NCBI RefSeq assembly: GCF_000472905.1
Contig: NZ_AXAR01000006.1
Location: 144,744 to 208,743 of the forward strand
Origin: Alicyclobacillus pomorum DSM 14955
GTDB taxonomy: Bacteria > Bacillota > Bacilli > Alicyclobacillales > Alicyclobacillaceae
Direction: 5' to 3'
Length of the DNA stretch: 64,000 nucleotides
Both the position numbers and the translations under genes were made by a program. How positions within the stretch are numbered: position 1 is the stretch's first letter; each line of letters starts with the position of its first letter. Below are positions 1 to 7,522 of this stretch, piece after piece. Below the pieces are notes generated by a model. It was not told the origin of the DNA. It saw only the letters and a program-made list of their open reading frames with translations, and made no database searches.

Positions 1-240
1 GGATCTCCAGGATCTCCAGGATCTCCAGGATCACCAGGATCACCAGGATCTCCAGGATCACCAGGATCTCCAGGATCTCCAGGATCTCCAGGATCTCCAG
101 GATCTCCAGGATCTCCAGGAACTCCAAGAACACCAAGAACACCAAGAACACCAAGAGCACCAAGAGCGCCTAGAGCGCCTAGAGCGCCTAGAACGCCTAG
201 AACGCCTAGAACGCCTAGAACGCCTAGAACGCCAAGAGTA
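1..240 (+). repeat. 9-bp tandem repeat (minisatellite) inside a gene
   Basis: About 27 copies of a 9-bp unit are visible. The unit changes in blocks from left to right: GGATCTCCA and GGATCACCA, then AGAACACCA, then AGAGCGCCT and AGAACGCCT, then GTACCAGGA-like units. The array continues beyond the window edge. Block-wise homogeneity suggests expansion by slippage or unequal exchange. All six frames are nearly free of stops, so long spurious ORFs appear on both strands. Confidence 0.95.
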
Positions 241-475
241 CCAGGAGTACCAGCGGATGATACGAAAGGAGCTACGAAGATTATCGCGGGAATTAAAGCG
301 TTTACGGGAACAGGAAGTTGAGCGTTTTAAACGCGAACTCGAAACAGCACGCCGTGAACCTGAAATAACACAGGAGCAGCAATCTAAGAACCAGAAGGAA
401 AGCGAGATTGTACCTACAATCGGAGAGATTTTACGCGACGGCATGAAACAATGGATCAACGGCATTTTACGGTGA
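2..475 (+). CDS. 3' end of a Glu/Gln-rich coiled-coil protein encoded by a 9-bp tandem repeat
   Basis: Partial gene entering from the left edge; about 157 codons are visible. Reading from base 2, the 9-bp repeat gives tripeptides that drift from DLQ/DHQ through ELQ/EHQ to ERL and EYQ. The frame then runs on into an ordinary charged helical tail (KELRRLSRELKRL at about codon 85, then a Gln/Glu/Lys stretch and a hydrophobic end, IGEILRDGMKQWINGIL). The repeat variants support this frame: CAG/CAA and GAA/GAG changes are synonymous here, and GAT to GAA is Asp to Glu. In frame 1 the same changes would be Gly to Arg. A long amphipathic helix or coiled coil is expected. No family recognised; a structural or spore-surface role is only a guess. 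Low-complexity length variation is likely between strains. Confidence 0.7.
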   Translation, partial: DLQDLQDLQDHQDHQDLQDHQDLQDLQDLQDLQDLQDLQELQEHQEHQEHQEHQERLERLERLERLERLERLERLERQEYQEYQRMIRKELRRLSRELKRLREQEVERFKRELETARREPEITQEQQSKNQKESEIVPTIGEILRDGMKQWINGILR

Positions 476-979
476 GTCATAACAAGCATCACAATCTACC
501 AGCGGTATGACGCCTAGCTTCGGAATTCGTACCAAAAAATCTACTTAAGTTAACAGGTTGATTATCACGCAGAGGCGGGGTATCCGTTTATTAGAGGGAG
601 TCGTATGCTTCTACGGGGAGGATCCATTTGGAAACAGGATGGAGTTCTAGAGTGGATCGAGAAATATCGCCTTTAAAAAAGAGAGATTGGTTTTTTCAAC
701 GGAGAATCTTGGTTAAACGTACAAAGATTCTTTAACCTTTTAGATATACCCCCGACTTTAGTAAAGTGGACCCTTTTGTTAAGACACGGGACACCGATGT
801 TCTGATATCAGTCCTACAACCTTCCTCTCAAGACATGTATGCATACCGGGTTCCTTCGTTGGGGATATGAACATTTCAGGACTGCCCCAATGGGCAGTCC
901 CCTTCAGTTCAACTGTTTTGGTTCAGCATGCGACGGATTTCATGATGGTCAATGGCTGTGCGTACGAGGAATCCGTTGT
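476..979. other. Intergenic region, about 500 bp, with two possible mini-ORFs
   Basis: No confident gene. Two overlapping very short ORFs have fair ribosome sites: an ATG at 605 after GAGGGAG (23 codons) and a TTG at 628 after GGGGAGG (34 codons, basic, ending at 733). Neither resembles a known family and both may be chance. Around 702-737 lie two interleaved inverted repeats (AGAATCTT with AAAGATTCT, and GGTTAAA with TTTAACC) that cannot both pair. A clean hairpin lies at 879-900. Confidence 0.4.
879..900 (-). terminator. Hairpin downstream of the serine hydrolase
   Basis: Perfect 9-bp stem (GGACTGCCC / GGGCAGTCC) with a 4-nt loop, about 80 bp past the stop codon of the minus-strand hydrolase. 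There is no convincing U-tract on either strand, so this may be a weak or factor-assisted terminator. Confidence 0.4.
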
Positions 980-2182
980 TTACAGTTTCTGTAACATACT
1001 GTAGACCGCTGACTCGAACTCGAGGAAGCCCAAGTACGAAGCTGCGTCTTGGAACGGGAATACTTGGGATGCCCAAAATCCGCCAATTCCGTTCTTGCGA
1101 TCAATCCAGTAGAACAGATTCGCCAGTCCCGCCCACATCAATTGGCCTGCTGGCCGACCTGTTGGGGTGGGATCCTCGTTTACCTGGAATGTATAGGCCC
1201 ACGACTTTTGCACCCCAGGGTAAAACTCGCCGTCATTCGACAGCGATGGATCGGAAGAGACCCAACCGCCGCTCTTCAATGCCCCTAGCCCGTTCTGACT
1301 CATTTTCGCAACCGTTTCCGCTGTCAGTACACGACCATATGGGCCCGTACCGTCATTCAGAATCATTCGGATAAACTTCATGTACTCACCAATGCTGGCG
1401 TACAAACCGTGGCCTCCCATGTCCATTTCGGGAGGTTGTGGCAAGATGAGGTCAGGGCGGGGCGTGAGTTTGCCGTCCTGTCCCCGAGTGTGGATGGTTG
1501 CACGGCGTTCCATCATCGACGGTGTGAGCGTGAATCCGATGTCTGTCATGCCGAGGGGAGCAAAAATACGCTCGGCCATGACTTCGCCCAGTCGCTTCCC
1601 GCGTACGGCTTCGACAACCTTGCCAACCCAGTCGATGTTGACGCCATAGTTCCAGCGTTCGCCTGGATCGAATAGCAACACACTCTGAATCGATGCGAAG
1701 GAACTATTGAGGATGGATGGGATTTCTTTTGCATTACGATATCTTTGATCCTCATGGCTGAAGAACTCGTAGCCGAAGCCAGCGGTGTGGAGCATCAGCA
1801 TGTTGATGGTAATGTCGGTCCTGGGTGCTCTTAGTATCGGCCGCCCCTCTGAGTCAAACCCCTCGAGAACCTGAATCTCGGCAATTTCAGGCACATACTC
1901 CTTGACAGGGTCTTCAAGACTGACCTTGCCTTCCTCGACCAATTGCATTAATGCTGTGCCGGTTAGGGCCTTCGTGGTAGAGAAGAGAGCAAATACTGTA
2001 TCGGGCGTCATGCGTGTTTCCTTACCGAGCTCGCGTGCTCCGGCTGCACCCTCGAAGATGTTACCATCGCGGTCCGTTACCATTGCGACCACTCCGGGTA
2101 CGCCGCCGGCCCTGTCTACAGCGTTACTCAAAACCTTGTTGAGGGTATCATGCAGAACACTTTTGACCGCTTGACTCATCAT
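980..2182 (-). CDS. Beta-lactamase-family serine hydrolase (EstB / family VIII esterase type)
   Basis: A 400-aa cytoplasmic hydrolase of the class C beta-lactamase/penicillin-binding fold. The nucleophile motif S-x-x-K is FSTTK (Ser68, Lys71). The second motif is a Tyr in WNYGVN near residue 179, and a C-terminal WAG...FYWID segment matches the third conserved block of EstB-type esterases. There is no signal peptide, and the length is typical of family VIII carboxylesterases, which cleave short-chain esters rather than peptidoglycan. Two ATG codons are adjacent at the start; GTGAGGAAAT upstream is the ribosome site. It reads as a monocistron; the ABC gene upstream on the same strand ends about 130 bp before it. 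The substrate cannot be told from sequence; a D-aminopeptidase-like activity is an alternative. Confidence 0.85.
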   Translation of the reverse strand: MMSQAVKSVLHDTLNKVLSNAVDRAGGVPGVVAMVTDRDGNIFEGAAGARELGKETRMTPDTVFALFSTTKALTGTALMQLVEEGKVSLEDPVKEYVPEIAEIQVLEGFDSEGRPILRAPRTDITINMLMLHTAGFGYEFFSHEDQRYRNAKEIPSILNSSFASIQSVLLFDPGERWNYGVNIDWVGKVVEAVRGKRLGEVMAERIFAPLGMTDIGFTLTPSMMERRATIHTRGQDGKLTPRPDLILPQPPEMDMGGHGLYASIGEYMKFIRMILNDGTGPYGRVLTAETVAKMSQNGLGALKSGGWVSSDPSLSNDGEFYPGVQKSWAYTFQVNEDPTPTGRPAGQLMWAGLANLFYWIDRKNGIGGFWASQVFPFQDAASYLGFLEFESAVYSMLQKL

Positions 2183-2310
2183 ATTTCCTCACCACCCAAT
2201 CAAAAAGTCAGATAGTTCCGAAATATAAAGTATCATTCTCGGATCAGAACGGTCAAGTTACGTCGGATACCTCTCTTCCGTGTTTCCTCTGGCACCGTTG
2301 CACTACGCCA

Positions 2311-3120
2311 TCACCGAGCAGCCAGGCAACACCTGACGGCACGAGAGCGCACGTGGACGGTTCCATCCTGCCGTTCCACCCGTTCCACACCAGGTAGCAT
2401 CTGAATCAATGCCTTATCCGCCGTTTCCGATTGGAACGAGAGGTGATGACCCGCAGCGAATCTCGTAACCAGGCGCTTTGGAGAATCGAGCGCTATCACT
2501 TTACCGTGATTGAACATGGCCACCCTATCACAGAGCCGTTCCGCCTCTTCCATATAATGCGTTGTTAAGACAATCGTTTTTCCATCTTCACGCAATTGTA
2601 AAATGAGGTCCCATAGTTCACGTCGCGCACGTGGATCCAGACCGGTACTCGGTTCGTCTAGGAATACGACTTCCGGATCGTGAATGACCGCCATCGCCAA
2701 GGTTAGGCGCTGCTTCCAACCACCTGACAGGTCCTTAAACTGCTTATTGAGAACCTCGTTGAGACCCAACTCCTTTACAATCTTGTCTATATTGCAACGC
2801 TTACGATAGAAAGACGAAAACAGTGAGATGGCCTCTTTTACCTTCATCCGCTCCTGAATGGAAGTCGACTGGAACTGGACACCAATCCGTTGACGCAGCT
2901 CCAAAGGTTCCTTGTCTGGATCCAGCCCGAGTACTTGAACAAGGCCGGAGTCGCGCTTTCGAAGCCCCTCCATAATTTCGATGGTCGTCGTCTTGCCGGC
3001 TCCATTCGGACCGACAATCCCGAAAATTTCCCCCTGTTCAACGTGAAAACTGACGCCGCGAACCGCATGATGATTTTTGTATCGCTTATGCAATCCCTCA
3101 ACCAGTATTGAATTTGGCAC
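2311..3120 (-). CDS. ABC transporter ATP-binding protein, C-terminus apparently lost
   Basis: A drug/lipid-type ABC ATPase with Walker A GPNGAGKT (37-44), Q-loop region QFQST, signature LSGGWKQR (131-138), Walker B VVFLDEP (151-157) and the switch His in TTHYMEE. The start is GTG, 8 nt after AGGGGG. The protein is 269 aa whereas relatives of this DrrA/CcmA-like group usually exceed 300 aa. The last residues (AVRCCLAAR) do not look like the family, and a different frame just beyond resembles the expected continuation, so the 3' end seems frameshifted or deleted. No ABC-2 permease gene lies next to it. The nucleotide-binding core is intact, so it may be expressed but is probably a relic. Confidence 0.7.
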   Translation of the reverse strand: MPNSILVEGLHKRYKNHHAVRGVSFHVEQGEIFGIVGPNGAGKTTTIEIMEGLRKRDSGLVQVLGLDPDKEPLELRQRIGVQFQSTSIQERMKVKEAISLFSSFYRKRCNIDKIVKELGLNEVLNKQFKDLSGGWKQRLTLAMAVIHDPEVVFLDEPSTGLDPRARRELWDLILQLREDGKTIVLTTHYMEEAERLCDRVAMFNHGKVIALDSPKRLVTRFAAGHHLSFQSETADKALIQMLPGVERVERQDGTVHVRSRAVRCCLAAR

Positions 3121-3783
3121 AACAATCCCCCTGAATGGCGTTCGGATAACTGTACATAAAGGTTACCCAATCCCGATCCGCCACGACCTGCAGGATATCT
3201 CCAGTCAGTAGAGCACCTTTCCCATTCGCGCCGCGACTCCAGTGAAGAACAGTGCCGCCAGCAAAGTGTCCGCCCACGTGAATGAGCTTGGTTTCACTCG
3301 TAAGTTGTCGTTCGTTGCCTTCCCAAAATACTATCCGGTCACTAGGACGCATGACCCATTCACGGTCGTTCTTATGTAAATAGATGGGGCAGTCAAACCT
3401 GTCGGCCCATTCAACCATGGCAGAGTAGTAATGCGGATGGGATATCGCAATCGCTTGATGCCGCCAATGCCTCGAATGAGGTCGGTGGTCACGTCGTCTA
3501 TGTAGGTGATACAGTCCCACAGGATGTTGCCATCCGGAGTCCGAACCAACAGTGCTCGCTGTCCAATCCCGAATTCGGGAAAGGTCACAATCCCAATCAG
3601 GTTGGGTTCCTGCGCTTGAAAAGCATTTTTGTATGCCTTGGCCTTCATGTCTTCCAGCGTCGTCCAATGTTGTCCCTGATATCCGACGTATTGGCGCTCA
3701 TCTTGGCATATGGGACAAACCTCGGGTGGATTATCACTTAGAGAAAACTGGGTACCACATGTTACGCAAATCCATGGAATCAT
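3098..3783 (-). pseudogene. Rubredoxin-like/MBL-fold metallohydrolase, frameshifted and 3'-truncated
   Basis: The first frame (ATG at 3783, after AGAGGTGAC) encodes an N-terminal zinc ribbon with CVTC and CPIC and the start of a metallo-beta-lactamase domain, up to LIRGIGGI. The coding sense then continues in the next frame with ISHPHYY, GGHFAGGTVLHW and LLTGDI, all typical MBL-fold segments. One missing G near 3454 (AAGCG for AAGGCG) explains the switch. The reading stops shortly after MYSYPN, where family members continue; the truncated end overlaps the GTG start of the ABC ATPase, as if a deletion fused the two loci. The intact relative would be a cytoplasmic hydrolase for small thioester or organic substrates. 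Confidence 0.75.
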
Positions 3784-3856
3784 GGTTTCGTCACCTCTGA
3801 ACCCACTATAATCACGAATCCCAGTGACCTCTATACGCCTTTGGTTGTATATGAAA

Positions 3857-3900
3857 AGCCATTGAAATCTACGAAGTACGACTTCATAGACTCAATGGCT
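3857..3900 (-). terminator. Rho-independent terminator of the HisI-like operon
   Basis: Long inverted repeat AGCCATTGA ... TCAATGGCT with a further near-perfect inner arm (TCTACGAAGT / ACTTCATAGA) and a 3-nt loop. Read on the minus strand the stem is followed by TTTTC. It lies about 100 bp after the stop of the HisI-like gene. Confidence 0.7.
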
Positions 3901-4001
3901 CTTTGCTTCAATTCACGACCGTTTGCTGTTAAGGTCGGTTACAGGTGAGGGCATGCGGATTTCTCCCCACCGGGCTCCCTGCTCGCTCACTCGGCTTTTT
4001 T

Positions 4002-4355
4002 CTATCGGTGTTGCGGTACAATCTCCTTATAGAAGCAACTCGAATACCCGTAGTGGCAAACGGGGGATTCGGGTACAACCTCCAACAGCACAGTGTCGTC
4101 GTCACAATCTACGACAATGCGCTGGACGTACACATACTTGCCGTCCTCCTCGCCTTTGACCTGAACGCGGCCAAGGGTACGCCGGAACAAGGTGACTCGT
4201 CCGGTCTCCAAGGTCTTCTTCCACGCTTCCTCGTTCACAAAGCCGACCATCAGGACCTCCCTGGTTTCTGCATGCTGCAATACCACAGGCACCAGACCGT
4301 TCAGTTTCGTAAAATCGAGCTTGGCCGTACCGACCGTCGTACCATCCGCTGTCAT
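4002..4355 (-). CDS. HisI-like phosphoribosyl-AMP cyclohydrolase family protein
   Basis: A 117-aa protein of the PRA-CH fold. The metal-site motifs are complete: DCDDD (83-87) for Mg and Cys100, His101 and Cys107 in the CHYGYSSCF block for zinc. The histidine-pathway substrate loop is altered: the usual W-S-R-S-R-x-x-L-W segment is LFRRTLGRV, and KGE is followed by EDG instead of TSG. Hydrolytic ring-opening chemistry on a ribosylated base is therefore plausible, but the substrate may not be PR-AMP. There are no other his genes nearby. The start chosen is the ATG at 4355, 9 nt after GAGGGAGG; an upstream GTG would overlap the preceding gene. It is the last gene of a three-gene operon with an OMP-decarboxylase-like and a NAMPT-like gene. 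Confidence 0.75.
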   Translation of the reverse strand: MTADGTTVGTAKLDFTKLNGLVPVVLQHAETREVLMVGFVNEEAWKKTLETGRVTLFRRTLGRVQVKGEEDGKYVYVQRIVVDCDDDTVLLEVVPESPVCHYGYSSCFYKEIVPQHR

Positions 4356-4378
4356 CCTCGGCATCCTCCCTCGTTCAT

Positions 4379-5101
4379 CTATGCGAAACACAGCGCCGCA
4401 TCGCCCAGCACTTTCGCTGCCTCTTTGGGACTGTCACTGGCATACACGGCCCGCCCAACAATCGCGTAGCACGAGCACCCTGGTGCAGCGGCAAACGCGT
4501 CCCTGATACTCCCTCCCATGGTCCCGATGCCTGTCATCAACAGGGTGGGCTTGCGGCTGGGCGTCGAGAGAAGTTCACTTACGCGTCGGACTCCTTCCAA
4601 GTTTGTGCTCGGTACGATGAAGTGCTCAACGCCCATCTTGAATCCATGTTCCAAAATTCGAGTGGGTCCATCATCGACCACGTATCCACCCCCGCTCACC
4701 TTGTACTCCACCATGGGGAAATCGCCCCCAAGGATGGGGCTAAGCTCTTGGCGCTGCGAATGCGTAACAAACTCTGCAACCGCTGAAGGGCCGGCCAAAG
4801 GAAAGAGGATCAGTCCGTCGACCCCTGCCTCCCGGCAGATGGCACAGAACTTTTTCGCCATGTCGGGAATGTCCAGCCCTGCCTTCTGGTGATCGTATAA
4901 GATGGGCAGGTCCGTGATCTCACGGATGCTCCGAACCGCATTGGCGAGCCCCAAGCGAAGGGCGCCAGCCATCCCCAGCTTAAATCCCACCACGCCCTCG
5001 ACGTCGCACGTGTCCTCCACCACGCGCCGAATGTCCTCCACAGACTCCAAATCGAGCGCAGGGACGATTCCATATTCAGACCGAAACTTCAGATTACCCA
5101 A
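4379..5101 (-). CDS. OMP-decarboxylase-like (PyrF/HUMPS superfamily) protein
   Basis: A 240-aa TIM-barrel protein. It has an early Asp-containing strand (PALDLES, 14-20), a Lys-containing strand (FKLG, 40-43), the catalytic-type signature YDHQKAGLDIPD (Asp70, Lys73, Asp77) and a C-terminal phosphate loop region (TGIGTMGGS). Orotidine-5'-phosphate decarboxylases carry D-x-K-x-x-D; here the spacing is D-x-x-K-x-x-x-D, so it belongs to a divergent branch. The start is TTG, 7 nt after AGGAGG. No pyr genes are adjacent. It sits between a PRPP-type transferase and a cyclohydrolase-like gene, so decarboxylation or another C-C cleavage of a ribonucleotide product is the natural hypothesis. A normal UMP-forming role is an alternative. 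Confidence 0.7.
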   Translation of the reverse strand: MGNLKFRSEYGIVPALDLESVEDIRRVVEDTCDVEGVVGFKLGMAGALRLGLANAVRSIREITDLPILYDHQKAGLDIPDMAKKFCAICREAGVDGLILFPLAGPSAVAEFVTHSQRQELSPILGGDFPMVEYKVSGGGYVVDDGPTRILEHGFKMGVEHFIVPSTNLEGVRRVSELLSTPSRKPTLLMTGIGTMGGSIRDAFAAAPGCSCYAIVGRAVYASDSPKEAAKVLGDAALCFA

Positions 5102-5197
5102 TGGATGCCCTCCTGTCTTCCCCCAGGACCAACCCCGGCTTCATCTTTCCGACACTGCCGCCAACGCGGTATCCCGTTGCCAAGGGGGATGGTTGTC

Positions 5198-6643
5198 CTA
5201 TGCCTCTCTCGTCAAAGCGGGAGCCAAATCATACGGATACCTGCTTTCAAGGTACTGGTGGGCAAACTGGTCAATTTTGTGCTGAATGGCAGTCGACAAG
5301 ATGATGTGCGCTTGATTCGCGGTTTGCTGTTGTATCCGATCTCGAACTTCCTTCCAATGCGCCTCGTCTGCGATTTGTATACTCGGTGTTCCCACACCGT
5401 TGTGATGATAGATGACCTCGTACAAACCTTCGCGTTCACTTTCATCCACTGTCTCCACAACCAGGTGCCCCGCCAGGTTCACCACTTTCACTTCACCAGG
5501 AATGCTTCGCTTGAGTGGCACCATCCCGAATTTCATTCGGTCTTTGCCGTTGCTGTAGGCGGTTTTCATCGCCCAGCCGAGGGTGTCCCGGTTCATGTGC
5601 TGGTAGAATCCTGAGCCAATCCCATAAGCAACGAAATTCAAGGGAATGCCGCGGGCCTCAAGGATGGCGTCATAGCGCTTCATCACCTCGAAGCTCATGC
5701 CTTCCCCGATAAAGGCGCTGACCGTGTCCAGTAGGTCATTCGCCTTGGCGACCTGGTAGATTTCAATCGCCTGTTCAATGACATCTCCGCTGTCCGGCCG
5801 CATGGCAATCCGGATACCCCTGTCTTTCGCGTAACGCCCCAAGGATGGTAAACACTCACGGATGACACGGTTGGCATCGTATGTGTCAATCAGCAAGGCC
5901 ACAACCTTCTGGCCATCTTGGTAGGTCACATCGATGGCGTGAATAAAGCTGTCGTACTCGTTGTCGAACTGCTGGGTGACTTTGTGAGACTGCGCCGAGA
6001 CGCCCCCAAGCACCGCATGCGGTGTGTGTCGGCTGGTGTGGAAGTCGTCCGTTTGGTGCAGGGAAAGGTTCCACGCAGATCCAGCCCAGTACGCATCCTC
6101 CAAACTCCGGTGTGCCCGGAATCCATAGCTGTGGACCCGCCGGAAAAACGAGTCATCAAAACCGTAGAGCGCTTTTTTCTGCTCCAGGTATGTGCGGATG
6201 TGAAAGGCTTCCGTTGCGCAGTTGCTTGGAAAGTACGCCTTTAGGAAGTTGGCTTCCCACCACGTGACGAGTTCACCGAACCCCGCTTTGGTGTTGCGAA
6301 TTTGGGCGAATGGCGTACCAACCGGGCACCACATCCCCTCCGGCAGTGTTTCAATCGAAATCGGCGCGTACCCATTGCACTCTTCGACCACTCGCAAAAA
6401 GAGTTTGGTCGGGAAAATCAATCCCATTCTCTTGGCGCACCGTTCCGCTTCTTCCACATGCGCCTTCGTGATTTGGATGGATAAAATCGACTGGACGATT
6501 TCCCGAAGTCCGTACAGGATCATGCCGGCCTTGCGGTTGTAAATGTGGCTGATTTCCCAATCTGAATTCACTTTCAGCCGATGGTGGGACAAGTTGTACG
6601 TGTCCGTCAGCGTGACTGGGTTATCCAGAATGTTTTTCAACAT
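5198..6643 (-). CDS. Nicotinate/nicotinamide phosphoribosyltransferase family protein
   Basis: A 481-aa member of the NAPRT/NAMPT superfamily, which couples PRPP to a pyridine base. Recognisable blocks are SAQSHKV (about 216-222, near the phosphorylatable His), IDTYDA (about 253), RPDSGD (282-287), and YGIGSG (340-345) of the phosphate-binding barrel. The start used is the ATG at 6643, 8 nt after GGAGG; the ATG at 6661 lies on the ribosome site itself. It leads an operon with the OMP-decarboxylase-like and HisI-like genes. The leader carries a promoter, an intrinsic terminator and a six-codon ORF. NAD salvage is the default role, but these neighbours are not NAD genes, so the accepted base may differ. 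Confidence 0.8.
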   Translation of the reverse strand: MLKNILDNPVTLTDTYNLSHHRLKVNSDWEISHIYNRKAGMILYGLREIVQSILSIQITKAHVEEAERCAKRMGLIFPTKLFLRVVEECNGYAPISIETLPEGMWCPVGTPFAQIRNTKAGFGELVTWWEANFLKAYFPSNCATEAFHIRTYLEQKKALYGFDDSFFRRVHSYGFRAHRSLEDAYWAGSAWNLSLHQTDDFHTSRHTPHAVLGGVSAQSHKVTQQFDNEYDSFIHAIDVTYQDGQKVVALLIDTYDANRVIRECLPSLGRYAKDRGIRIAMRPDSGDVIEQAIEIYQVAKANDLLDTVSAFIGEGMSFEVMKRYDAILEARGIPLNFVAYGIGSGFYQHMNRDTLGWAMKTAYSNGKDRMKFGMVPLKRSIPGEVKVVNLAGHLVVETVDESEREGLYEVIYHHNGVGTPSIQIADEAHWKEVRDRIQQQTANQAHIILSTAIQHKIDQFAHQYLESRYPYDLAPALTREA

Positions 6644-6699
6644 CACAGATTCCTCCCTCATTTGAAATCCAACGTCTGGGCGGCCGCCTTGTACACGAG

Positions 6700-6720
6700 C
6701 TACAAGAATCCATCCAGCAT
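6700..6720 (-). CDS. Six-codon upstream ORF (MLDGFL) in the operon leader
   Basis: ATG at 6720 with a near-ideal ribosome site, AGGAGGTGAG, directly upstream, and a TAG at 6700. It lies between the leader terminator and the NAMPT-like gene, whose own ribosome site is 40 nt further on. The strong site with almost no coding capacity suggests a regulatory or mRNA-protecting role; it could also be a relic of a shifted start. Confidence 0.4.
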   Translation of the reverse strand: MLDGFL

Positions 6721-6742
6721 CTCACCTCCTGTTCTAAACGAC

Positions 6743-6776
6743 AAAAAGGCGACATGTGCATCTGCACAGTCGCCTT
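6743..6776 (-). terminator. Intrinsic terminator in the leader of the NAMPT-like operon
   Basis: Minus-strand stem AAGGCGACTGTGCA / TGCACATGTCGCCTT (14 bp, one bulged base, tiny GA loop) followed by TTTTTGTCGTTT. It lies about 65-95 nt downstream of the predicted transcription start and before the coding region, so it should act as an attenuator or riboswitch expression platform. Termination of ogt readthrough is the simpler alternative. Confidence 0.7.
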
Positions 6777-6842
6777 CGGTGGTCCGATCAGCATCCATTA
6801 ATTCATACATGTTATATTTGAATACTCGGTTTAATGAATTGA

Positions 6843-6871
6843 ATATTAGCACGAACGCGAATTTTTATCAA
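6843..6871 (-). promoter_or_regulatory. Sigma-A promoter for the NAMPT-like operon
   Basis: Minus strand: TTGATA (6871-6866), exact 17-nt spacer, TAATAT (6848-6843). This is near consensus. The start point would be about 6836. The leader then holds AATTCAT and ATGAATT arms that can form a first stem before the terminator hairpin. Confidence 0.65.
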
Positions 6872-6919
6872 CCAGATTTACCACGGCCATGAGACAATTC
6901 TTCGGCCTTTGTTCCGCCA

Positions 6920-7522
6920 CTAGAAATTCCCCACCTGCGGAATCCGTCTCTCGCAACGCGCTTCGCAATACGACTCGGCATGCGGGGCTCTTCCTTCCAT
7001 GAACAAGCTTTCCTGTTCCAACTCCAGCAGTTGTTTCTTCATCTCTAAACCGCCCCGGTAACCTGTCAATGTTCCATTTTTACCGATGACCCGATGACAC
7101 GGTACCGCAATCAAAACTGGATTTGCACCAATCGCGGCTCCAACGGCACGGACGGAACCCGGTTTTTGAATCAAATCCGCAATGTCCGAGTATGTTTGCG
7201 TCTGTCCGTATGGAATTTCGCGCAACGCGTTCCACACGGAGATTTGAAACGGAGTCCCGTGTAAATCCACAGGTATCGTAAATGTCTTGCGCTGTCCTCG
7301 GAAATACGCTGCGAATTCGGCCGCATAAGGTTGTAATCTCTCATCATTCCGCACCAATTGGCTGTTCGGAAAACGGTTTTTCACCCAAGTGGACAACGCT
7401 TCAAATGGCTGATTCTGAGAGCCGACGTAACAAAGTCCATTGGATGTCGCAGCGAGATATATTTTCCATTGTCCATTAACAAACAACGTCCAATACACCA
7501 TTGGATGATGAATTGGTTGCAC
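6920..7522 (-). CDS. ogt: Methylated-DNA--protein-cysteine S-methyltransferase
   Basis: A 200-aa O6-alkylguanine DNA alkyltransferase that repairs alkylated bases by suicidal transfer to Cys. The active site PCHRV lies at about 141-145, and the helix-turn-helix and wing residues (RAVGAAIGANP) precede it. An N-terminal domain (YWTLFVNG...) of the Ogt type is present, with no Ada domain. The start is taken as the GTG at 7522, 9 nt after GGAGG; an ATG at 7549 lacks a site. The C-terminus carries an extra Cys/Arg-rich tail (ESYCEARCERR). It is transcribed alone, upstream of the NAMPT-like operon promoter. Confidence 0.9.
   Translation of the reverse strand: MQPIHHPMVYWTLFVNGQWKIYLAATSNGLCYVGSQNQPFEALSTWVKNRFPNSQLVRNDERLQPYAAEFAAYFRGQRKTFTIPVDLHGTPFQISVWNALREIPYGQTQTYSDIADLIQKPGSVRAVGAAIGANPVLIAVPCHRVIGKNGTLTGYRGGLEMKKQLLELEQESLFMEGRAPHAESYCEARCERRIPQVGNF

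Noticed and set aside
1..321. Collagen-like protein with Gly-Ser-Pro repeats in frame 1
   Set aside because: Frame 1 is open and attractive, but repeat variation is nonsynonymous there (Gly to Arg) and synonymous in frame 2, which alone extends into a sensible tail.
58..492. Minus-strand ORF with Trp-Arg-Ser repeats over the satellite
   Set aside because: Trivial antisense reading of the same 9-bp repeat, with no ribosome site.
4002..4391. Ordinary histidine biosynthesis gene hisI
   Set aside because: No other his genes are near, the substrate loop differs, and it is co-transcribed with NAMPT-like and OMPDC-like genes; kept as HisI-like only.
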